Origin: Margaritifera margaritifera
Lineage: Eukaryota > Mollusca > Bivalvia > Unionida > Margaritiferidae
NCBI GenBank assembly: GCA_029931535.1
Contig: JAQPZY010001521.1
Span: 186,001 to 250,000 of the forward strand
Direction of reading: 5' to 3'
DNA: 64,000 bases
Positions 35,001-49,479 of this stretch are shown here, in pieces. The notes under the pieces are model-generated. The model was not told the origin of the DNA, made no database searches, and saw only the letters and a program-made list of their open reading frames with translations. Each line of letters begins with the position of its first letter. Position 1 is the stretch's first letter. The translations under genes were made by a program, and so were the position numbers.

Positions 35001-36479
35001 GCGGTATACAAAATAGAAGCAAACACAATTAAAATATATAATTATATTGTCCCGAATTGATTTTTTAAACATGATATTCTGTTTCGTTCTTGATTAATCT
35101 TTCAAGCTGCTTCATTCTGTTTTAATAGAAACTTTCAAAATGATCTCTTAAATATCATTTTATTGATTTTTAACGGACTGAACATAGCAAGATAATTTAA
35201 ATTACTTTGGTTTTTTCTCCTATGGTCTATATTTGTACAAGATCTACAATTGCATCTTGTGTGGTGTTTCAGTAAAAATGATGGCTATGCCTATTCATAT
35301 GTGCGATCACACGAAACATGGATTGCTGAAGTGAAAAACACCAATTGAGTTATAAATCTTGTTCAGCTTTATTAACAATATGCACTGAGGGAATCATATA
35401 ATGGAGTGAGGAGTGTTGTGTTATCATGCTTAACATAGATTACATTTTGTATATCGTATGATTTTTTACTGTATCTGAATTAATTAGAGAATCACGCAGC
35501 TGATAACCATTATGTTCACACTTAAACAATCCGGTTTGTCGATACTCGGTCGTTTAGATCTCACTTAAATGTCCCCTAAGTTCATATTTACATACGTACA
35601 TACATACATCCACTCACAAACACACAGATAGATACATAAATGGCTCTATGGGTATGTCTTAAACTTAATTACGTAGATATATGATTGGAGTTCCCCAGTT
35701 TAAATAGGTGTAGATGTGATATGCATCATTTATACCCCCAATTCAATGATTGTATAAACAATGTATATATGAATGCCGCGCGGTGATTAATGGTACTTGC
35801 TGCTTTTTTGCAGGATATTTTATACTAGACAGTTCTATGAATATGTAGCTACCGTTTACAGCTGTTTAAAGGGGGTCAAAAATAAATATAGAACGAAATT
35901 TTATTTTTGCAGACTAAATGGTCATGATATTTTTAGGGGCCTATACTTAACGACATATTGGGGACTGCAGTTGAAGGGTGAGATGTTCTTTGTATTGATT
36001 CGTTCCACCTTCCGCAAATTAAATGTATTTTTAATGATATTGGCTTAGGAAACATTCAGGAGTTTAAATGATATACCAAATCAAAACGAATGTCTTACCT
36101 GGTCATTCTTAAACAGAATAAAGAAGAAATATATGATTGATTTGAATTGAGTGCAGCATGGGCCTGACTTAACCATAAAACGTCCAGTTCGGAATTTTGG
36201 AAGTTCGATTGTACGTTATAAATCGTTTCATTGCTTGTTAATTGGGAACTTATCTCTTACCTGTATCGATTCATATTTAGTGTATACTAATGGCGAAAAA
36301 TAAGAACTGAGCAGCTTACAGACTTGATTTCTAAGAACTAACCTCGTATGCCTTACAGGCAAAAGAGGCGAATCTCACAAGTCAAGCTAGTCAGTACCAA
36401 ATAAAAATCATTATAGTTTGCACACGAATGGATAAATCACGAATAGATACATTTGTTTTCAAACCAAGTGACCTTTGAC
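35001..36479. other. No gene seen
   Basis: AT-rich spacer. An 83-codon ORF at 35797-36048 has no recognisable domain. Confidence 0.4.
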
Positions 36480-36500
36480 CTCTCTTTGTCTCTCTCTCTC

Positions 36501-36558
<58 letters not shown>
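36480..36558. repeat. (TC)n(TA)n compound microsatellite
   Basis: Interrupted TC units followed by about 27 TA units. Confidence 0.95.
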
Positions 36559-36561
<3 letters not shown>

Positions 36562-36932
36562 GGTGCATGTAGTTGAGCGAAATAGATCAATACTTATATT
36601 ATTACCGTCATACACTCAATTTATTGTGACTGAACTAATAGTACATATATGTGAGAAACATTTTAGAAAATATTCAATAAGCACCAATATGTTGGATCCA
36701 GTGCACATTAGGATGCACCGTTTGATCCACCAGTGTTTTCTTTCTTGCCGAAAGGCTAGATATAAGATTGAGACTTCATACTGGATGGAACCTACTGTTT
36801 TCGGTTGAAGAAGGGAACACGCTAATAATTTTGGTGCCATGCCAGTGAACAAAATCGAAAAGTAGGAACGGAACGTGGAGAAAAGTGACATATTTCCTCC
36901 AAAATGTTGGTCACAACACCCAAATTCCTGCT
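36559..36932. other. Possible degraded retroelement piece
   Basis: Plus-strand fragments such as RLIHQCFLSCRKARYKIETS, then YWMEPTVFG, resemble the C-terminal part of some reverse-transcriptase polyproteins, but frames break and no catalytic motif is present. Weak support only. The fragment has a short match to 33794-33870. Confidence 0.25.

Positions 36933-36960
<28 letters not shown>
36933..36960. repeat. 28-base A run
   Basis: An uninterrupted poly(A) that could be the tail of a retroposed sequence read on the plus strand. Confidence 0.9.
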
Positions 36961-36963
<3 letters not shown>

Positions 36964-38369
36964 ACCTGGTCAACTAGTAAAATTCAATTTGTGAAGTGTA
37001 TTGCCTGTGCGTTTTTCCAAAGACAAGATATGATTGACAGTGTGATACAAAGATAAAACGAGTGATGGGTGTCACATGTTCGCCATTTCCATAGGACTGT
37101 AGCTACGACGTCCCCTGTCGCCATTCCTTATCCGCGGAATAACGCTAAAAGCTCAGACTGAGCAACTGAGTGATGTAATAGAGACATATAAACATTCATG
37201 TAAAGAGATTAATTTAAATAGTATCTATGACATAATGCAAATTAAACTCTATCCAGTATTCATTTTAATGCATTTTGTTTTGAAGACAACATACGCACAA
37301 TACATAGATATGTTTCATTCATTTTATTTTTGCCTCACTTTTTAACACATGCACGGTTGTGTACAGATTTAAGTTCAGCCTATTTGTATACAGTATTGAA
37401 TGTAAAGCTATTCTTGCTTACAAGTCTCTTTATGACAATGGATTCTTCAAAACAAGCGCACTATAACACTTTCTGTGTCTGTGAGGTTTGCTCTCCAATT
37501 GATCTTTGTCCACGTATACAGATAAATTATCTACAGTTATAACTATGGATTGGATCAGAAAGTACAGCAAAAGAGGAAAAGTCTCGTTTGCAGCTGCTAA
37601 CTTGTGTTCAGAGTCCACCCCATGTTTTGTTGTGGTGTTAATATATTAGAGAGTCTGAGCAAGGACATACAGATGTATAGATCACACACGCACCATGTCT
37701 TTAAACCACAATGAGAATGTGATTTGAAAGATAAACAAATAGCTTGCTAAACCTTTTTTACGCATCCAACTCATGGATAATTAATATTTTCTTGCCTGTT
37801 GGTTTCTTCTTTTGGGATTTTCATTCCGATTCTTTGCTGTGTGTAATGACTACAAGCAGGACACTAAAATGATACTGTTTATCCATTTCCTCCATTTCGA
37901 TTCTCTTTGTGCATACTTGTATTTTGCACAGCCATTTTTCAAAGACGCATTTTCATGTATATACACAGAGAATCCCAACTTTCATAAATTCTTTCGTAAA
38001 CACTTATCCGATAAATATTAACCCGATATGCTACTTTTTTTCTTTCTGTAATATCAAAGAAAACTACAGTGAGATGGTTAAAGCTTCCTGAATTGATAAT
38101 CAGTGGGATGTGATAGCTTAAACAGTGAAGAAAAATATATCTCTCTCTTTCTCTCTCTCTCTAAATCTCTGTTTCAAACATATAACTTGGTTGGCTATTT
38201 GTGTAGTTAAGAAACGAAACATACTGAAAGAGAAATGCACAAATGGAACCAGATTAATAAAATATAGATTACATATTGTTCAGGCATTCTGTTTGTATCA
38301 TTCCGAAGAAGGTCATGTAGCTATCAACGAATGTAGTAAAAATATGTAATGCAAGCAAATTCACAATAA
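36961..38369. other. No gene seen
   Basis: AT-rich spacer with short ORFs lacking domains, and a (TC)n stretch at 38139-38162. Confidence 0.45.
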
Positions 38370-39120
38370 CTACATAAATTTAGTTTATCTGGCTGGTATC
38401 CCTATATTACCAGGACCTAATTAGCATTATCACAAAGTAAGAATATTTTACCTGTAATTTTGTGAAATTTACGGCAGATATATATATATAAAGTACTACA
38501 GATAAATTAGGCTTTAGGGTAGGTAATGATAATTAAAAATGCAAGGGAAATTCACAAAATTCAGGTAATATATAGATAAATAAGACAAACGAAGTTTATC
38601 TGGTAGGTATCTGTATATTATTACCCGACTCTAATTCACATTAGATTTAGGTAATGATAATTAAAAGGCAAACTAAAAAGACAAAAAATCAGAAGATAAA
38701 CCTAGTTTATTTGACATGTATTTCTGTTTTACCTGGATCTAGTTAGCGTTATCTCTAGGTGATTAAAAGTGGCTGATAATTGAAATTTATCTATATCTCA
38801 GATATTAAGTTACCTGTTGCAAACGTTAAATATTCCTCGCAAAATGAAAAAATAATCGGGTAATGCATAGCATATATCAGATAAACTTAGTTGATATAGT
38901 AGGAATCTGTATGCTTAGATGATCGTATTCAAATAGTAAATCATATAGTATAAAGCTGTATACTTAGCACTTATTCGCATTATTTTCAGGTAAGTATATA
39001 CTACCTAAATTTGTATGGCGTTTGCGATAGGTACCTATGGATTTCCTCAGATAATGTGAATTAAGACGTTAGGTATCCCTATATTACCTGATCACGAAGT
39101 CTCATTACCTGACAGGCAAT
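38370..39120. repeat. Degenerate tandem repeat (about 100-200 bp units)
   Basis: A phrase like taaacctagtttatctggtaggtatctgtatattacctgg recurs in diverged form at about 38374, 38588, 38698, 38880, 38938 and 39065, usually followed by cta-attcgcattatc and aggtaatg. Units vary in length and many are rearranged. No coding potential. Confidence 0.65.
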
Positions 39121-39549
39121 CGTATTCAAATAAATTATTTGTAAGCTGCAATTGCACTGGTTAATCACTTTAGCTTTACAACTCGAATCTCTCACAACAC
39201 ACGTCTGCTTATTGTATTTTTCATTGAAGATACAATATGCATATGCAGTCAATGTCAAATAAAAGTAAATGGTCATTTTGTTATATACATTTCGATTCAT
39301 CTTTGAGCATTATAATAATATGCATCTAGGTCGTCATTCAGAAGTTGAAGGAAGGGGTATTGAGGAGGAGAGATTATTTACTTAGCACATAATTATTGCG
39401 CCCCCTCCTCCTCCCCCTAAATATCTTTTTGAAGATAACATATAAGGATATTGATACAAATGATCTAAAATTCTCTCTTTTTAGATGACAACTTGCTTAA
39501 AATTAATTCTTTTGACTTTATTATAAACATGGACATGTACTATTTCAAA

Positions 39550-39614
<65 letters not shown>

Positions 39615-40189
39615 TATATATATAATTTTTTACAAATGCACATAATATACACTCGTCATTATCTACTGTTAAGCAGCATTAATAAATAATGAGTATAACC
39701 TACCACCTAGCTCTCTTTCCCCCCCTCTAATCTTCTGTTGATGTTTCCATTATAGATTTTCAACTTGTATACATGCTTCTTCCCCACATATTTGTATTTT
39801 TATAATGGAGAGAAGCATGTAGGTTCACTTGCCACCATAAAATATTTTTAAACGACACGTAACGATCGAAACCATATGCCGTATTATGATATCATTGTTT
39901 AGTTTAGTTTTATTTCATTTTCCAGTGGACACTAACACCATTGAGGATATACCCTTGACGATATACAATTGACTCAAACATGATAAACAGTGTGGAACAT
40001 GATATAGTTCGTACAAAAATCAAACATTCAACTTATCTTAATGTAAGATTCGTTTCTTACAGAAGGACTATTACTACAATATAAAATATGTACAAAATCA
40101 TGTTAAACTCTTTGGTCATGGAGTAGGTATTTAAGTTACCAATGATTATTCGTATACTACTTATCAAAAGCCTGTAAGATGTTCAGCAT

Positions 40190-40191
<2 letters not shown>
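39121..40191. other. No gene seen; contains (TA)n
   Basis: Spacer with a long (TA)n at 39553-39624. No recognisable domain. Confidence 0.45.

Positions 40192-40244
<53 letters not shown>
40192..40244. repeat. (TC)n microsatellite
   Basis: About 26 TC units directly before a SINE head. Confidence 0.97.
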
Positions 40245-40247
<3 letters not shown>

Positions 40248-40250
40248 TCT

Positions 40251-40495
40251 GGGGCCCAGGTGGCAAGTGGTCTAAGGCGCTCGCATTTACAGATCACTCA
40301 CATCGCACCTCCGTCTGCGTGGGTTCAAGTCTCGGCTCCACCAACGTGTGTATGTGAGAAAGCTTGCCAGTAGCTTCCCGTGGATCGGTGGTTCATCTCA
40401 GGGTCTTCCCAGGTTCTTCCTCCACCAAATATATAGTGGCCGCCATGTATCACCCATCATGTGCTGAACAATGGCGTTAAATCCCACAAAACCGC
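40251..40495 (+). mobile_element. tRNA-derived SINE
   Basis: Head with box A (tggcaagtggtctaaggcgc) and box B (gggttcaagtctcg), followed by a body (cttgccagtagcttcccgtg, then ggttcttcctccacc) and an end at ggcgttaaatcccacaaaa. The same family occurs on the reverse strand at 11578-11762. The tRNA part is too altered to be a functional tRNA gene. Confidence 0.8.
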
Positions 40496-40516
40496 AAAAC
40501 CTCCCTCTCTCTCTCA

Positions 40517-40587
40517 ACATACATACATACATTCATACATACATACATACATACATACATACATACATACATACATACATACATACA

Positions 40588-40621
<34 letters not shown>

Positions 40622-40630
40622 CATACATAT
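40517..40630. repeat. (ACAT)n microsatellite
   Basis: About 27 units with two interruptions (attc near the start, atat near the end). It lies at the 3' end of the SINE, and a (TA)n follows at 40669-40688. Confidence 0.97.
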
Positions 40631-40689
40631 GAATACACGCATATATGCATAGACACACACACATACATTATATATATATATATATATTT

Positions 40690-41460
40690 CTAGTTGTAAA
40701 TGCCTTTGATATATAGGTTGACACTCATTAACATTAATTTTAAGCAAGTTGTCATCTAAAAAGAGAGATTTTATAATATCAGCTATATCGTTAATATAAA
40801 AATGAAATAGGAATGGACCAAGAACCGATCCTTGTGGCATACCTACAGCAGGTTGTCGTACATTTGAATATTCGTTGTCAACTCTCTGATTATAAAGTCC
40901 CTACTCTATCCTACTCTGATTTCTGATAGTTATGTAATCTTTATGCAAACAATAAGTTTAACTGAATTTCATAACTTGCTAATTTCAGCAACAAACCTAT
41001 TTGACACACTATCAAAGGTTTTAGAAAATATCGCAGAAATTGAAGCAGGAAGGTAAATTTTTTATCTATTGCATCATTTCATATCGACTGGTAAATATTT
41101 ATGAGTTAAATTGTGGTTGAGTGACCAAGTATAAAATATGATTGATATCTATAGACAAAGACTTGATTGGTTATGAAAAGTAACTATAGATGTACTTTAA
41201 TATTAATCTTTCAAATACTTTACTGACGTAACCGAGGGGTGATGTTGGTATGTAATTTGAAGCAATCGATTTGTTCCCCTTTTTAAAAGTGATCTATTCT
41301 TCTGGAAAGTTGTTATAGTGTAATGACATGCTACAGAAAAGTGCTAATGGTTTCCAAATGAACGGTCTGGTATATATTTATTAAAATATTACTGGTATTG
41401 TCCAGACCGGAGATTTTATTATTTTGGAGTCAAGGTATGACATTCATAATCTTACTTTCA
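40690..41460 (-). mobile_element. Non-LTR retrotransposon RT fragment (Jockey/CR1-like)
   Basis: Reverse strand, read from 41460: a PLALFCSMSLHYNNFPE block, a FKKG-like block with degraded YIPTS, a region resembling DLSKAFDSV (here KTFDSVSNRF), then MPQGSVLGPFLFHFYINDI at 40840 and a catalytic box LFLDDN in place of FADD. Frames break repeatedly. The order of motifs is that of an RT palm domain of the Jockey/CR1 type. Confidence 0.7.
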
Positions 41461-41955
41461 TGAATTTCAAAGTAATCAAACTTCAGTGGTGTTGTAATCC
41501 CGATTTCTGTGCGTTTAAAGAAAAAGGAGATAGTACAAAAAACAATCATTCAATTAGTTGACTTTTTGTCATTTGAATATATTATTTTAAAATCGGTCTT
41601 TTGATATTGGAAATTCTTGTAAAGGCATTCAATTCTTTAGCAATTGTGTTGTAACTTTCAGATGAGGGAATGTCTAATTTAATATACTAGTCTTCTTTGG
41701 CTGCTTTTGTAAAATTATTGATGTTGTTCGTCATTTGCGTGTGCCTTCATATATGATCAAGATTTGTGGATTTTATGGCCTTTATCCGCAAGGTACCTCT
41801 AACCCAGACTGCTTACCTTAGATATCAATCAATCGAACGTTGTTGCTGCGTTTGATCCTAACTGTTTAAGCTGGAATACACTGATGAGAAAAAAAAAAGA
41901 ATTACAAATATACACAAATAAAAATTATCTAACCTGTATGATAATATTATTTATT
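41461..41955. other. No gene seen
   Basis: Possible further upstream part of the reverse-strand LINE but no motif is readable. Confidence 0.35.
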
Positions 41956-41956
41956 C

Positions 41957-43016
<1,060 letters not shown>

Positions 43017-43230
43017 ACCTGTATTATTCCAGGTGTGGGTGCAGATGTCTATCCTCTGTGGACAGGCATACTTCAGTCCTGTGTGGACATGTATTATTCC
43101 CTGTGTGTGTGTGTATGTATGTCCTGTGTGGGCATGCATAATTCAGTCCTGTGTGGACATGCACGTATGTCCTGTGTGGGCGTCCATAATTCATCATGTG
43201 TGGACATGCTTTAGTCCCTGTATGCGTGAC
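43017..43230. repeat. G+T-rich minisatellite, units of about 30-36 bp
   Basis: The phrase tcctgtgtggacatgcat, with variants ggcatgcata and ggcgtccata followed by attcag, recurs about seven times. Every frame is open in places, which produces spurious Cys-rich ORFs. Confidence 0.8.
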
Positions 43231-44309
43231 GACTAGAGTTTGGAGCAATATGAAATTTGGTGAACATAGAACTCTTGATATATTTTCTTTGAGCGACTGA
43301 CTCGTACCAATAACATTTACTTTGAATTATATGTGGTAAATTGATGTAATAGTTGTTTATTGAATGAAGTGTTGACAATGTAAATTTGTACATAATTTGC
43401 TGCAAATTAAATGCTAATATTAATTACATGAGTTTGTGTGGAGTTGTTGCTTACTAACTTGTACACAGATCCGTAGATAGGCTATCGTAAATTGTAATGG
43501 ACAATTTGTGACACATTCAAAGAACATGCAATCCCACCTGTTGCACTGTAATAGGGCGCAGAACAAGGAATGGTTCCGTATACAGGATTCCTTCTAGTCT
43601 GACGATGAACCTGCTGGAACTTCACTTTGGTGCGGACAGAGACCAGAGCACGATACAAGACCCCTCGGGGGTCTAGCCCGGGCAGCTCCCTTGGTTCAAA
43701 CCAATCTGACAGGGCCAAGTCCAGAAAATTCAGATGGAAATATACATAACAAAACCCTGTAATACATTACCTTGGTGCAAAAAATGACGCCTCGGGGTTT
43801 CTCTACTAAATATTAAATATTTCGACACAATGATAAAGAGTAATATATGGGAAATCTCCGGCAAACGGAACACACTTAATCACATCCTGTTCTACACAAG
43901 ATTAACTAGTGACGTACATGGAAATAAAGCATATTTACCTACTTCGATTACTCGCATGTATTCAGCAAAAGGATGTTTTAAGTGAACTCAAGCGTACAAA
44001 GACAAACTAATGAATGTTGTGCCTTTAACCTTAATTGGTCAATGGTTGATACACGCCTGGGTGATGTATAACATCACTTGGGGAACAAAATACTCATAGT
44101 CATTGCTGGCTTATCTATAGTTCCTTTATTAGGGTTTATTTCCATCAACGAAAAGGTCGAAGATATTTGGATTGAACCATAATGTTATTCAATAATATGG
44201 GACTCTATTACTCTGTATGTACCAGTTTTCACGCTGTAGACGTTCTCAACGTGATTATGACCCGAATTTGTCATAGATTAAAGGAATATATGACGGCAAT
44301 TAAGTTGTT
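43231..44309. other. Unassigned; possible exon near 43482-43740 (reverse strand)
   Basis: A segment with higher GC than its surroundings carries a reverse-strand ORF (MALSDWFEPRELPG at its start) preceded by ttggccctgtcag, which could be a 3' splice site. A gacccctcgggggtc palindrome lies at about 43659. No domain recognised, so exon status is open. The rest shows nothing. Confidence 0.3.
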
Positions 44310-44485
44310 TGGTTGCTTGGTTGCTAACCGCAGTTTCAACACTTTATTTGGCATAGTGCCTATGACATGAAAGCTAAGTGCTTTTCCCAAAGACATGCCG
44401 ACCAGGGCTGGCCTTGGCGACTATCAAACCAGCTATCCTTGAATTACAAGTCTGACACTCTACCAACTGAGCTACCGCGGCTCCC
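44310..44485 (-). mobile_element. tRNA-Thr-derived SINE
   Basis: Reverse complement begins gggagccgcggtagctcagt, continues tggtagagtgtcagacttgt, with an anticodon-loop-like CTTGTAA (TGT), and has box B as ggtttgatagtc. It goes on past the tRNA end with tctttgggaaaagcacttag, typical of tRNA-SINE bodies. The broken box B and continued body argue against a functional tRNA gene. Confidence 0.72.
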
Positions 44486-45956
44486 GACTTCGATTATGAC
44501 AGACAATCTTCAAACTTCAAATAAAGTCACTAACCATATCGGCATATAATTAAATGATAATTGTTATTTGATTGCAATCGATGCCACATTTCAAATACCT
44601 TTTAGGAATTTTTTTGTATCCATGATGCAAGTTCCTTTAATCACATTTATACAATAATTATATTTGGTATAGCTAATTATAAAGACATCGTGTGTACTTT
44701 ATATACCTACCCACCCACACACCCACACACATACACACACACACCCACACACACACACGCACACTCCTCTAGTGCGCGGTTCCAAATCATATTTGGCTTT
44801 TTGGTTTTGTCAGTCGAGAAGGCGATACTAAATTATATTCTCTCGTACATATCTTTTCGATTTAATCTTGGTTCTAGCAGCTGTTATCAACTTGACAAAA
44901 AATAGAACGAAAAATTGAGTAAATTTGTATATTCAAATGCTCTCTTGTATGCATATTCTTCTCTCTCTGAAGCTAATTCATTCAGATTATAATATCCTAC
45001 CTAAATGGAATAATCTATAATACAGTATAAAGAATTGTCTAGGCATTGTGTCTACTTATTTATATTTATTGTTCAGATTGACAAGCATTCGTTCTTTTTC
45101 TTTGTTTTTTCTTGTAAACATATTGTATCACCTATATTGAACAATATACGATTGGATGAACATTGATTAACTCGCCCATGTCATTTTTCTCAACATACAA
45201 ACCGGTCACAAGATGAAAGAAAGATAAAGAAAATACAGAGAGATTATAGGCACTTAAATACTTTCAGTCACTTTTGTTTATTTCACATGTTCACAGTAGT
45301 AACTGGGTTTAAAGATACTTACATGTATTTTGAAATGTTATAGTCTCCTAGTACCTTATATATATGTCTGCATCATCACAAATGCTATATGCTACTTTCA
45401 CATATGTATTTATCGGCACATTTTAATATTGCTAGTACACCTACTTTTACAAGGAGTAGGTTGAAAAAATAGGTCCAAATAAAGTTGGGTCCGCTTCGTC
45501 ATTTCATCCCTAAGGGTCAGCTTTTTCTGCAATGGGGTTTGAAAATCTCCAATAATATCAGCAATTCACCGTTCTTCAGAACAGGCAGGATGAAAGTTTG
45601 AACTCGATAATTTTCAATCATCCACGGTGTAAATAGGAAGTTAGATCAAATTAAATAACATTTACAAAGGATCAACGTTGTACCATAGGATCGGCAGGTT
45701 CAGAGTTTACCAGAATGCTGACGTCAGCTGAACTACAACGACCCTGGAAATATTTGTGCCCTAATGTTATGCCATTTGTGCATTTTTCAAGCGATCCAAA
45801 TTCAGCAACAATTTTAAACTTTCAAATGAAACTATTTATGGAACATAGCATCTTGCATGTGTTATATGCAGAACGGTAATCTACATGGTTATGATATTTA
45901 AAGTATATTTGGTACGCTTATTACGTACAACTGTCGCATGCTTTTACAATGCATTG
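44486..45956. other. No gene seen; contains (CA)n
   Basis: Spacer with an imperfect CA-rich microsatellite at 44709-44762. No recognisable domain or RNA gene. Confidence 0.45.
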
Positions 45957-46140
45957 ATTTGGTTTGGTGTTTTACGGCACAGCAACACAAGTGGGTTATA
46001 ATGTGCCGAGGCAAAAGGAGTAAGTGCCTTGATTAATGATACAACAGAGTAACCGACCTCCGCTGATCCGATATTAAGATTCGAACCCACACCCTTGCAC
46101 TTGCGAATCCCGCGCGTTAACCATTGCACCATGCGGTTCC
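45957..46140 (-). mobile_element. tRNA-derived SINE (second family)
   Basis: Reverse complement starts ggaaccgcatggtgcaatgg, has ttaacgcgcgggattcg, and box B gtgggttcgaatct. The body ends ttgctgtgccgtaaaacacc followed by aaaccaaatc. The head is tRNA-like but the sequence runs on into a SINE tail, so it is not a tRNA gene. Confidence 0.72.
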
Positions 46141-46669
46141 TTTTTACAGTGTAAGATGTAACGCACCAGCTAAGAGTATAGGTAAGTAATAATGGTAAAT
46201 AGACTTTCGAAATGAGATATATATGCATTCAGTGTTATCGATATACATGCTTGTGAAAACGCGCTCACCAATTGACAAAAATTTAAACTTCCTGTGTCAA
46301 CATCTGATCACACCACTCCAAGATGGTCTAGTTCAAGGATAGTCTTGTTGATAAAATTATAACGTCCGCATTCTCAATTTTGATACACACTATGCTATAA
46401 ATAACCATGTCCTTCAGGAGAGTTTGTGTGCGGGCAGTGAATCGTGGGACAATGGTGAAGAAAATAAAATGAAACGCCTCTGATCACATTTGTTTCTTTT
46501 TCGAAAATCACATCGATTTAATTGATGAAAGACAAAGGTTGTAGGGATTTAATTTTAGGATGCAACTTTCGACAAGCTAGTCAACTTAATTAAAATATTC
46601 TTAATTTAATAAATCACCAATTGCTAGCACGATCGACTGAGACCTGAATATAAGTGCATGATAATAACT
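46141..46669. other. No gene seen
   Basis: AT-rich spacer without recognisable features. Confidence 0.45.
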
Positions 46670-46670
46670 G

Positions 46671-47324
<654 letters not shown>

Positions 47325-47478
47325 CGTTACAACTACTTCTGCCGCCTGATCTGTATTAATGAATAGTTACAACTGCCTTGTGCCACCTAGTGTGTATTAA
47401 TGAATAGTTACAACTGCCTTGTGCTGCCTAGAGTCTATTAATCAATTGTTACAACTGCCTTGTGCCACCTAGTGTGAA
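47325..47478. repeat. About 42-bp tandem repeat
   Basis: Four units built on gttacaactgccttgtgcca followed by cctagtgtgtattaatgaat, beginning at about 47328, 47366, 47408 and 47449. The first unit is the most diverged. Confidence 0.85.
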
Positions 47479-47654
47479 TTAGGTCTCACTGTATAGTTTC
47501 GAATTTTGACCCTCCCTAATTTTTAAGGTAGAAGCCATGAGCCTAATTAGCATAAGCCTAGTGTTTATAAATTCACACAGACGCTAAATCTGTAATATGG
47601 TTCACATTTACTTTGAGTTAGGCTTGAAATGGGTTGGCTTATTTGGTGACTACA

Positions 47655-49174
47655 ATATCGGCACTTCATAAGGTACCAACCTTTGATGACCCATCTAATT
47701 TAGGTGAGTTAAAACATTTGTAAAATCTTGATCGTCACTTGGACAGTTATGTTTTTAAATCATAGCACCAAATTATCATGCTGTAAACATGAAAGAATAA
47801 TTGCTCTTTTTAATATACATAACGTTTTTTGCTTTTGATGTCGGGACAAAGATGATCAATTAAGAATGGATTAATTAAACGTTGTCGTTATATCTAATTA
47901 CCCTAAAAGTATTGTACTTTACATTATGTTTTTATTTTTATTAAATTATGTTATCATTATTATTGATATTATTTTTATGACTTAAAACTAATGGGATTAA
48001 TTTGGAATGGCTTAATTAAATCTAGTCGTTAAACAGGATATACATAAAAGTAGTGTAATATAAAGTATGCGTACCGGTACCTATATTGTCTACCAAGCAC
48101 ACTTGTTTGATTTTATTTTAATTTTATTCACTCATTCTAAATCCATCTACTCTGTTATATAACTAATATTAAATTATAAAAGTTTTGAATTTTACATACA
48201 CAACCAAAAATACACTGGGGTATATACAACATAATTGAAGTGCGTTTCGGTGTTTTCAATGCGTTCCGGTGTTTTGGTGTTTCTATGCATCGTTTTTTTT
48301 ACTGGTAACACCCATTATGTTTACCCAATAAGTTTTAAAATCGAAATATTTTCTATTTTTGAAGCATTTTCTCTCAATGGATCCCCATAATGTCAGTGAA
48401 GTCCTAGATATCCCGAGTGGGGGTGCGACGGGTGCTAAAGCACCCCTTTTTTCGATCAGTATTTTTATTTCACTTATAGAAAAATCACTTTTGCTAAAAA
48501 GAGATTGTGCTATGTGATGAAAACGACTTAAATTCCATGAAATGGACGGTTGATATGTAAAGTTCCTGTCCATAGAAAATTTCTACATTTAGAAAAGTAA
48601 AAGTACGTTTCCAATGATGTTTTGCAATAATTTTGAAGCAATGTTTTCAATGTTATTTATGCGTACGCTTTCAAAAATCAATAAAAGGGAGGTTATAAAT
48701 ACACATGAATAGTTTTCAAAACTGGATAAACTAATTGTAAATAACTATAATATATGATAAAAAAACCTGAATAACCTAATTTAAATAACTTTAATATATG
48801 ATAAAAAAACACAATTTCAATTCCTAAACTCATTTGCATATCTCACAATGCTGCATAATTTAAGCAACTGTGGATATTTAATATAAATATTGTAATTTCT
48901 AAATAAGTGACACTGGTCTTTTATACCATAATAAATTAGAGGTTCAACAGAAACCCACAGATTCAAATCTGTACAAGACAACCCCATTACACTAGCTTTA
49001 AGCTAAAATATGCATTAGAATGAACATTTGTTATATCGCCAATGGAATATGTTGTACTACTTGTCTGATTTTCAACTAAGGCCAACAATGCTGTCAAACA
49101 TGTGGTTGCACTGCTATAAATACATAGCCACAAATCTAAAAATAAAATAAAACAATACCGACGTACCTACCCAC
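47655..49174 (+). repeat. R1 dispersed repeat, copy 2
   Basis: Collinear with 633-2178 in the same orientation. It includes the tttcggtgttttcaatgcg / ccggtgttttggtgtttc pair (48243-48285) that also occurs inverted at 330-470. It contains a 14-base insert (tttgatgacc region) near its left edge, and lacks about 30 bases of copy 1 near 48720. It ends at acctaccca, then unrelated sequence follows. A 96-codon reverse-strand ORF inside it is not open in copy 1 and is probably not coding. Confidence 0.8.
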
Positions 49175-49479
49175 TTTAAAAAAAATTGTGGCTGGGGTAA
49201 AGAGTTCTTATTGTTGTTGTGGGTAAAAAAAACCCCAAAAAAGTAGTTCGATGAGGTTACAGGAAATGATGCATTTTTTTTAGGTCTACTGATAAAATGA
49301 TTGAATGAATAAAGTGTCATAGCAATCAAAATATAGACTAGAACCTGTCCTAAAAAAAGCCATATTGTTGGAAATAAGACAATGCTTTTCTGTAGATTCT
49401 GATTTTCTTCACTGAATGTTTGAAAATGATACCTTTGCTTTTTAAAAAAAAAAATAATTTTATTTGTAGAAAATACTTT

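Noticed and set aside
36559..36891. Retroelement C-terminal domain
   Set aside because: Only a vague resemblance in one short stretch, with no catalytic motif, so not called as a mobile element.
40477..40668. ORFs of YIHT and CMYV repeats
   Set aside because: Translation of the (ACAT)n microsatellite.
44412..44485. tRNA-Thr gene on the reverse strand
   Set aside because: The head folds roughly like a tRNA, but box B is altered and SINE body sequence continues beyond it.
46070..46140. Functional tRNA gene on the reverse strand
   Set aside because: Box A and box B are present but the sequence runs on into a SINE tail, and the anticodon arm is not convincing.
48283..48573. 96-codon ORF inside R1 copy 2
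   Set aside because: The homologous part of R1 copy 1 is not open in this frame, and there is no domain.
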